DNA from: Aedes albopictus
Taxonomy: Eukaryota; Arthropoda; Insecta; Diptera; Culicidae
Direction: 5' to 3'
Assembly: GCF_035046485.1 (NCBI RefSeq)
Contig: NC_085138.1
Coordinates: 92,053,266 to 92,117,265 of the forward strand
DNA length: 64,000 nucleotides
Made by a program: the position numbers and the translations under genes. Positions 56,619 to 64,000 of the stretch are shown piece by piece (within the stretch, counting starts at the first letter, position 1; each line of letters starts with the position of its first letter). The notes beneath the pieces were generated by a model. The model saw nothing but the letters and a program-made list of their open reading frames with translations, ran no database searches and was not told the DNA's origin.

Positions 56619-57203
56619 CCCTTTCCTCCTACTTTGTATCTTTCTATATACTTTCTCTCTGCTCTCTACATATACAACTCATGTATATAAACATGTTCAT
56701 AGCCGTCGCTAGAACAGAAACGGGTTGGAAAGCCGTTTCCCTTCCTTCCCAAAACTTTCACAGCACAGTGTCACAATCCTATTAGAAATCGCCTACAAGT
56801 TATGCAATCAAGCGAACTGTGCCGCACATCTTCAAAATAATAAAAACACACAATTCTATCACCTTCCCCTGGTATCCACACACCAATGTGTGAACCATCT
56901 GCCAACCAATTCCCACCAACACTCCAACATCCGCATGAGTTTGTGCTGGCGCAGAGGTATATTCGGCCAGATGTGGATACAAACGATTGCAATCATCACT
57001 TCCTTACCCCTTCCCCACATTGACCTGCAACCTGACGTGGCAGGCGCCATTGTCGCCTAAAAATAGAAGATCACCAACGCTCACACACTGAAGATGCCTG
57101 CTAGTCCCCGCCAGTTATCTCATTGGTCCTTGTGTGAGTGTAGCTGGTCTGGCGATACTGGAGTAGCATCCACGGGCGGTCAATCAAGCTCAAGCTCAAG
57201 CTA
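56619..57203 (+). mobile_element. 585-bp SINE-like retroposon with (CAAGCT)n tail and 23-bp target duplication
   Basis: An exact 23-bp duplication (56596-56618 and 57204-57226, beginning TACCGACATTTTGAACCC) frames the element. Its 3' end is a (CAAGCT)3 tail preceded by GTGTGAGTGTAGCTGGTCTGG, which is shared with the SINE at 16201-16579. The 5' part has no evident A or B box. Long duplication and simple-repeat tail indicate LINE-driven retroposition. Confidence 0.8.
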
Positions 57204-57226
57204 TACCGACATTTTGAACCCTATAA

Positions 57227-57830
57227 GAAGACAACAACAGAGAAGTACCAATAAGAATTGCTGGCTCCTCAAAGGAATAACTGAAGGAATTTCAAAGTAA
57301 TTTTCAAAAAAATTAGTGAAAGAATTTACAAAGTTATTCTCAGAGAAGTTCCCAGAGGAATCCTGCAAGGATTGATGGATACTTTTTCTAAGACATATCT
57401 GGAAAAACTTCAAGGATATTTGCCTGATAAATTTGCAAAGGAATTGTCGATGAAATTCCTAAAGAAAGTTTCCAAGCTAGTTGGAAAGTATTTGCCGTAG
57501 GTATGCTTCTGCCTGCATTGATTTATTAAAGTGATTATCAAAAGATTCTTCTAAAAAATTCCGACGGAATTCCGAAGGGCTTTAATGCAGAAATTCCCAA
57601 AGGATTGACAGAAAATATTCCAAAAAAGATGCTAGGGAAACTTCAAAGAAATTGCGGGAAAAAATCTCAAAAAACTCTATGAAGAGATTCCCAAAAGTAC
57701 TGCCAAATTATTTACTAAAGGTATCACCGAGGGAATTTTTCAAAAAAGTTTGTTGGAGGGATTGCTGGGTAAAGTCAGAAAAAAAAATTGCAAAGAGAAT
57801 TCAACCAGGCGTCGCGGTAAGCTGGCAAGA
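57227..57830. repeat. Degenerate 12-bp array, right part
   Basis: Continuation of 56140-56595 after the SINE, with GGAATTTCAAAG and GAAATTCCTAAAG motifs. It fades into single-copy sequence. Confidence 0.6.
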
Positions 57831-57978
57831 GTGGGCCTGAAAAAAGTTGGCCAGTTCCACAGCAAAGTAAACAGGGAATTGCAGAAGAAGAAGAAGGTAT
57901 CACTGAAAGTGCAGAGGAAGAAGGAATCACAGAAAGTGCAGTAGAAGAATACTGAATACTAAACCAGATAAACTAAAA

Positions 57979-58313
57979 CCTCTTTTTATGTACATTTGCA
58001 CTTTATGCACATTCACATTTCGGCACAAACATTTCATAAGGAGGGCGTAACTGCATTTTGAAACACACCCCTCTTTGACATCTGTAGATCGTATTTCAAT
58101 GCCGCCATGCAAATCACCGCCAGTATAGGAAAGAAGAGCAATTTCTCTGTCTAGTAATGTTTGTGAATTTCGTGGGAAACTTAAAATATGACCCACAGAT
58201 GTGAAAGAGTGTTTTGTTTCAAAATGCAGTTACGCCCTTTTGAAATGTTGGTGCCGATTTATGTACTTTATATGCACCTTTTTATGCCCTGCATAAAAAG
58301 AGGGAAAGCTACT
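57979..58313. mobile_element. Inverted-repeat MITE with CCTCTTTTTATG ends
   Basis: Arms of about 110 bp (57979-58090 and 58200-58313) share GGGCGTAACTGCATTTTGAAAC, AACATTTCA(T/A)AAG and the ends CCTCTTTTTATG. A related short hairpin is at 59747-59820. Confidence 0.7.
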
Positions 58314-58439
58314 CAGAACCAATATTATGCATAAGAATATTTAATAATGACGGGAACTATGGCAATGGCTGCTAAGGCATGTTTACAGAGGAGAGCAAAA
58401 GAAGGTACTTTTTTGGGAGTTACGAAGGTTTCATGATCG

Positions 58440-59100
58440 TTACATGGAGTCTGAGTGGGTCTTAAGGAGGTTTCGGAGTCATTTTTGGAAGTCTCAGAGC
58501 AATTTACGCTGGTTTCAGAGGCGTTGCGGAGGCGTTTTCAGGGGGATTTTTGGAGGCATTTCAGGAAGTTTCACAGCATTTTCGGCGGGATTCAGAGGCG
58601 TTACGGAAAAGCTTTCAGAGGTTTCGGAGCGTCTCACTTGCGTTACATGGCTTAAGGGGGATTTTGGAGGCATTTTAGGATGTTTCATACCATTTTTGGT
58701 GTGATTCAGAGGCGTTATGGAAGCGTTACGGATGAGTTTTCGGGGGTTTGAAGCCTCTCAGGTGCGTTACAGGGGGTCCGAAGGTGCTTAAAGGTGATTT
58801 TAGAGGTATTTCAGGACGTTTCAGAGCTTCTTTGGCGGGCCTCAGAGGCGTTACTTAAGCGTTACGTGGTGTTTTCGGGAGTTTCATAGCTTCGCAGGTG
58901 CGTTACATGGGGTCCAAGGTGGTTTAAGGGGGATTTTGGAGGCATTTCAGGAAATTGCAGAGCATTTTCGGTGGGATTTAGAGGCGTTATGGAAGCGTTA
59001 CGGACAAGTTTTTGGGGGCTTCGGATCGACTTAGGTGCGTTACATGGGGTCAATGAGGTTTCAGAGAGATCTTGTAGGCATTTTAGGAAGTTTCAAAGGA
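58440..59100. repeat. Tandem array of ~136-bp units (TTCAGAGGCGTTA)
   Basis: (T/C)TCAGAGGCGTTA at 58591, 58705, 58841 and about 58978. Units also contain AGCATTTTCGG(C/T)GGGATT and TGCGTTACATGG. The spacing is 136-137 bp, with one short unit of 114 bp. Confidence 0.8.
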
Positions 59101-59159
59101 TTTTTAGAGACCCCATAACAATATATTTTAAAACGCTCCTGAAATACCCTTTGATTAAA

Positions 59160-59650
59160 GATTGTCTTGAAACCCCCTGATACGACCCTAACTTAAAACG
59201 CCTTAAAACGCCCTTGAAACCTCCGTAATCCCATTGAAACGCCCTTCAAATAATCATAATCAATTTCAAATGCCATTGAAACCGCTTTGGACGCCTTTAA
59301 TAGGGTCCATAAACCATCTGAAACGAACCTGAAAACCCCTTGAAATGACCCTGAAATGCCATCAAACGCACCTAAAACCTCTAGGAACGCCCTGAGCTCT
59401 GAAATTACTCAGAAATACCTTAAACGCCCTTCAATGCTCCTGAGTTTATTTAAATTGCCACTAAAGCCCCTTGGAACGCCCCTGAAACCCATTTAAATAC
59501 CCCTGAATTCCCCGTAATACCATGAAAACACAAACAAATCCTGACAGAACGTCTTTTAAAAGGTCCTCAAATCCCCCGGAACAACTCCTTAAAACGCCCC
59601 TGAAGCCCTTTGGAGCCTCCTTTTTGGGCTCTCCAGGAACTTCCTGGAAA
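59160..59650. repeat. Degenerate GAAACGCCCCTGAAAC array
   Basis: Short irregular units around GAAACGCC(C)TTGAAACC. The complement, GTTTCA-GGCGTTTT, resembles parts of the preceding array, so the two form a loosely inverted pair. Confidence 0.65.
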
Positions 59651-59746
59651 CCCCCTTAGCCCCACCTCAACTGCCCAGGAGCAAGACCTGTTCTCGCAAA
59701 CTAGATTCCCTAATTGAAGCCCAAACTTAATTTATGCATAAATTTA

Positions 59747-59820
59747 CCTCTTTTTATGCCTTTTTTTAATTCATGCACATTTTTAATTTATGCAGTCCCA
59801 GTCATGTGCACAAAAAGAGG
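59747..59820. repeat. Short hairpin CCTCTTTTTATG / CACAAAAAGAGG
   Basis: Ends match those of the MITE at 57979-58313; probably a shrunken relative. Confidence 0.5.
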
Positions 59821-59823
59821 ATC

Positions 59824-60880
59824 CAGTGCACAGTGGTTCACGAACAAGATTTACGAGGAAAGATGCATTCGGCGCCTTCAAATGAGTTTTTAGACAAATA
59901 TGGTCTTCTACAAAGTTGTTCCTAAAAATAAGGCCCTCTTTCCAATACGCATGAAAATTAGGGTGGTCCATATTTTCAAAGAAGTTAGAAACCGAACTTT
60001 TTTATTTGCAATAATAACTATATGCATTCTTCAGGAAAGTTGTAGATCTATCAATTTTGAGCAGATAAAGCGTTTAAACTGTTTTGACCAAATTTGGAGC
60101 ATTTTTTCATAGTTTTATCCTTTTCTCTTCAAATTTCTCGTCGAAGTAGTCCAAGAACCACTTTTAGAGCTTAAAAAAACGCGCATTTTCGTGCGCTGAG
60201 AATGTTGCTACGTCAATCCGTTCAAAAGATATTGATGATTTTCTAGAAAAAAATACGCACTTTTTAAGTATTTTTCACTTGAGTTACAAAAATAACACCC
60301 CTTCATTTTTTTATATGTTATACAACAACATTTCTTCTTTTGAATGCGGGCAAAAGAAATTTTTTTTGTTCGCCCCAATTCGTCATATCACCTTTTCCAA
60401 AAAAATATATTTTTAGAGAAAAACACCTGTAACTATTGAACCAAAAGAGATAACGATCATCTTAGCGCACGAAACAACGCGTCTTCAAATGCTCTACAAG
60501 TGTTTCTTGGACGACTTTGATGCAAAAACGAAACTGAAAAAGTTAATGCCAGATAACCGGTTTTTCTTGAACCACTCTAAGGTTATTCAGAAAAATATCT
60601 CTAGATCGTTCAATTACATAACACTTGTCTTCAACAAACTTGCTCAAAATCGATAGATCTACAACTTACACAAAGAATGTATGTAGTTATTCTTGCTATT
60701 AAAAAATTTTGGTTTCCAATTTATTCGAAAATATGGACCATCTTTATTTTCATGTACATTGGAAAGAACGCCTTATTTTTAGGAGCAACTTTGTAGAAAA
60801 CCATTTTTGTCTAAAAAATCATTTGAAGGCGCTGAATGCATCTTTCCTCGTAAATCTGTTTCGCGGACCATTGTGCAGTG
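59824..60880. mobile_element. Fold-back element, 1.06 kb
   Basis: Arms at 59824-60080 and about 60615-60880 are inverted. Shared blocks include GATTTACGAGGAAAGATGCA, CAAATGA(G/T)TTTTTAGACAAA, AAATAAGGC and GTAGATCTATC. The ends are CAGTGCACAGTGG and CCATTGTGCAGTG. A 530-bp centre is unpaired. The target duplication was not resolved. Confidence 0.75.
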
Positions 60881-60898
60881 TACTATTCAAAACATACA

Positions 60899-61063
60899 GT
60901 CTCCAGTTAGCCTAGTGGTTAAGGGTATGGATCGCCAATCCGGAGACGGCGGGTTCTATTCCCGTTTCAGTCGGGAAAATTTTCTCGACTCCCTGGGCAT
61001 AGTGTATTATTGTACTTGCCACACAATGTTACAATGCTACATTGAGGAGCCATAAAGAAGAAA
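60899..61063 (+). mobile_element. tRNA-derived SINE, 3' body deleted
   Basis: Same family as 41150-41430. A box TAGCCTAGTGGTTAAGG (60908-60924) and B box GGTTCTATTCC (60952-60962) are present. The body is cut after CACAATGTTACAATG and rejoins at GAGCCATAAAGAAG, so about 70 bp are missing. It begins less than 25 bp after the fold-back element. Confidence 0.75.
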
Positions 61064-61069
61064 GTTTAC

Positions 61070-62095
61070 GACGTTTTGACATTCGATCTTTTTGCAATCA
61101 ATTTTCCTGATTTGACTCACTATGTGAACATATGAGTCTCATTAGAGGTAGAGGTAGAGGTTTTTGCCTAATTTCAGCTAAACCAATATTAAAATGCTAA
61201 TATGTAGAGCCTCAATTAGGTATTCAGCAGAGCACAAAACCCATGCTTGACAAGTTTCTAGGTTAAGCCCTATATGTGGAGAGTGCTGTCCTTTTGCATT
61301 TGAAAAATCAACAAAGTATTAAAAATTCAAAAGACCCAGCTTTTCTCATAGAAAACGAACGAACGCAGTAACTTTATTAGAAAAGATTATATTTCACCGC
61401 TCTACATATTGTAAAAAATGTTAAACACTCATCACATCATCCTTCACCACAGCCTCGCCAACACATCCAACAAAGTCCTATTATACCCATCTAATTAAAA
61501 CAAGATACACGCTTAAGTCCGTGCAAATGCTTCTTAATTTCATGCACATTGTAACCAAATGAACTTACACTTCATCTCACCGTCGCCGCGCAGTGGAGCT
61601 CTTCTCTGGGGTCGGATGTGTGTGCAGCACCACTTGAACACTCATCAGGACTTAGTGGTGTGTAGAGTTCGCGCTGCCATCAAACGCCAATCTCCCAGCT
61701 CAATACCACCACCAAGGTGTCGTCATCGTCGTAGTCGTGGGTTATGCCAAAGCCGGAAAAAGTATTCCGTGTCGCCGGGAAATGCAGCACACATTATGCA
61801 AATGTCGACGTCACCACCGCGCGCTCACCTGGTCCGCGGCGAGGATCTTCTCAACGGCGCGCGATGTCACCGCACCGACTGGAGTTTGCTCTCTTATGTG
61901 TTCCCTCATTCACACGCGCCGCCTGTCGCAATCTGGTTCGTACACCCATACACTTTTGCGCCAAGTTTTGCCGCTTTTTTCATGCGCCCGCTTGCTGCAG
62001 CTGTGGAAGCCTCTTCCATGTCCTCAAGTGGGATAAAACGGGTGAACACATCACTCATGTGGGATGTGGGGAAAACGGGGTAAAAGCCTTTAGTA
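61070..62095. other. Single-copy DNA with a GC-richer segment, function unknown
   Basis: 61560-62080 is less AT-rich than its surroundings and carries overlapping ORFs in three frames (longest 174 codons at 61559-62083). Compositions are low-information (Arg/Ser/Pro-rich), the three frames are equally open and no family was recognised. I therefore do not call a gene. Confidence 0.35.
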
Positions 62096-62109
62096 GTTCC
62101 TTTGAAAAT

Positions 62110-64000
62110 TGATGCCAGAATTCCTCTGGAATTCTTCCACGAATTCCTCTGGAATTCTTCTACGAATTCCTCTGGAATTCTTCCACGAATTCCTCTGGAA
62201 TTCTTCCACAAATTTCTCTGCAATTCTTCCACGAATTCCTCTGGAATTCTTCCACGAATTCCTCTGGAATTCTTCCACGAATTCTTCTGGAATTCTTCCA
62301 CGAATTCCTCTGGAATACTTCCACGAATTCCTCTGGAATTCTTTCACGAATTCCTCTGGAATTCTTTCACGAATTCCTCTGGAATTCTTCCACGAATTCC
62401 TCTGGAATTCGTCCACGAATTCCTCTGGAATTCGTCCACGAATTCCTCTGGAATTCGTCCACGAATTCCTCTGGAATTCGTCCACGAATTCCTCTGGAAT
62501 TCGTCCACGAATTCCTCTGGAATTCGTCCACGAATTCCTCTGGAATTCGTCCACGAATTCCTCTGGAATTCGTCCACGAATTCCTCTGGAATTCGTCCAC
62601 GAATTCCTCTGGAATTCGTCCACGAATTCCTCTGGAATTCGTCCACGAATTCCTCTGGAATTCGTCCACGAATTCCTCTGGAATTCGTCCACGAATTCCT
62701 CTGGAATTCGTCCACGAATTCCTCTGGAATTCGTCCACGAATTCCTCTGGAATTCGTCCACGAATTCCTCTGGAATTCGTCCACGAATTCCTCTGGAATT
62801 CGTCCACGAATTCCTCTGGAATTCGTCCACGAATTCCTCTGGAATTCGTCCACGAATTCCTCTGGAATTCGTCCACGAATTCCTCTGGAATTCGTCCACG
62901 AATTCCTCTGGAATTCGTCCACGAATTCCTCTGGAATTCGTCCACGAATTCCTCTGGAATTCGTCCACGAATTCCTCTGGAATTCGTCCACGAATTCCTC
63001 TGGAATTCGTCCACGAATTCCTCTGGAATTCGTCCACGAATTCCTCTGGAATTCGTCCACGAATTCCTCTGGAATTCGTCCACGAATTCCTCTGGAATTC
63101 GTCCACGAATTCCTCTGGAATTCGTCCACGAATTCCTCTGGAATTCGTCCACGAATTCCCCTGGAATTCGTCCACGAATTCCCCTGGAATTCGTCCACGA
63201 ATTCCCCTGGAATTCGTCCACGAATTCCCCTGGAATTCGTCCACGAATTCCCCTGGAATTCGTCCACGAATTCCTCTGGAATTCTGCCACGAATTCCTCT
63301 GGAATTCTGCCACGAATTCCTCTGGAATTCTGCCACGAATTCCTCTGGAATTCTGCCACGAATTCCTCTGGAATTCTGTCACGAATTCCTCTGGAATTCT
63401 GCCACGAATTTCTCTGGAATTCTGCCACGAATTTCTCTGGAATTCTGCCACGAATTCCTCTGGAATTCTGCCACGAATTCCTCTGGAATTCTGGCACGAA
63501 TTCCTCTGGAATTCTCCCACGAATTCCTCTGGAATTCTTCCACGAATTAATCTGGAATTCGTCCACGAACTCCTCTGGAATTCTTCCACGAATTCCTCTG
63601 GAATTCTTCCACGAATTTCTTTGGAATTCTTCCACGAATTTCTCTGGAATTCTTCGAAGAATGCCTCTGAAATTCTTCCTTGAATTCCTCTGGAATTCTG
63701 CCACGAATTCCTCTGGAATTCTCCCACGAATTCCTCTGGAATTCTTACACGAATTCCTCTGGAATTCTTCCACGAATTAATCTGGAATTCGTCCACGAAC
63801 TCCTCTGGAATTCTTCCACGAATTTCTCTGGAATTCTTCGACGAATGCCTCTGGAATTCTTCCACGAAATCTTCTGGAATTCTCCACGAAAAATTCCTCT
63901 GGAATTCGTCCACGAATTCGGAATTCATCCACAAATTCCTCTGGAATTCGTCTACATATTTCTCTGGAATTCGCCCACAAATTCCTCTGGAATTCATCCA
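62110..64000. repeat. Homogeneous 23-bp satellite array (about 82 units, runs off the window)
   Basis: The unit is GAATTC, CTCTG, GAATTC, GTCCAC in order (23 bp), so each carries two EcoRI-type palindromes. Positions 62411-63146 are exactly 32 units with no visible change. Five units with CCCTG follow (63147-63261), then a block with CTGCCAC in place of CGTCCAC, and more varied units to the end. As 23 is not a multiple of three, every strand and frame can stay open, and all six ORFs here (up to 635 codons) encode the same 23-residue cycle. These are not genes. Confidence 0.95.

Noticed and set aside
61559..62112. Overlapping 174-, 122- and 99-codon ORFs
   Set aside because: Three frames are equally open, composition is uninformative and no domain is recognisable; likely a GC-richer non-coding stretch.
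62090..63997. Very long ORFs (up to 635 codons) on both strands
   Set aside because: They are readings of the 23-bp satellite. All frames are open because the unit lacks stops, and the peptides are one 23-residue cycle in three registers.
1..64000. Endogenous viral elements (common in Aedes genomes)
   Set aside because: No ORF resembled flavivirus or rhabdovirus proteins; the retroelement ORFs are LINE, copia, BEL and RTE types.

Overview
This is eukaryotic, AT-rich, repeat-dominated non-coding DNA. The mix of element types suggests a large insect genome, most probably a culicine mosquito such as Aedes: tRNA-derived SINEs resembling the Feilai type, BEL/Pao, Ty1/copia and RTE remnants, a two-ORF LINE, many TIR-bearing MITEs and fold-back elements, and long arrays of the type GGAATTCCTGGAGGAAT. 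The species is inferred from this repertoire and has not been checked. No bacterial-type operons, intact tRNA or rRNA genes, CRISPR arrays or confidently functional host protein-coding genes were seen. Most short ORFs here are by-products of tandem repeats.

Layout. 1-3 kb: AT-rich DNA, one arm of a fold-back element and a degraded BEL/Pao pol tail. 3-6.7 kb: a TA-flanked TIR element enclosing a modular repeat built on ~152-bp tandem units. 7.6-10.9 kb: a degenerate 12-bp array split by a solo LTR. 11.4-12 kb: a weak two-exon gene-like remnant. 13.3-14.4 kb: second copy of the modular repeat. 14.9-16.2 kb: another 12-bp array, followed by a SINE and a fold-back hAT-like element (16.6-17.7 kb). 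17.8-23.5 kb: a nearly complete LINE with a core promoter, ORF1 and ORF2; ORF2 is broken by a 1007-bp insertion. 23.5-26 kb: apparently single-copy DNA. 26-28.6 kb: 12-bp arrays split by a SINE. 29-36 kb: a dense series of MITEs and fold-backs, with one fold-back containing both a MITE and a Helitron. 36.9-40.1 kb: third modular repeat, inverted and carrying a MITE. 40.4-41.4 kb: hairpin and SINE. 41.4-44 kb: apparently single-copy DNA. 44.4-45.9 kb: three successive minisatellites. 46.8-49.8 kb: tandem satellites (163 bp and 151 bp) carrying a mariner-type MITE. 50-52.1 kb: 12-bp array. 52.4-53.6 kb: copia and RTE pseudogenes. 53.7-56 kb: mostly single-copy. 56-61 kb: arrays, SINEs and fold-backs. 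62.1-64 kb: a young 23-bp satellite that continues past the end of the window.

The main structural story is not a gene system but two related sets of tandem DNA. The first is the modular element, present three times, which carries its own 152-bp satellite; that satellite is homologous to the array at 48 kb. The second is a 12-bp GAATTC-based repeat in six degenerate arrays, plus one homogeneous 23-bp array that looks like a derivative. Retroelements and MITEs have repeatedly inserted into these arrays, leaving readable target-site duplications that give a relative order of events.
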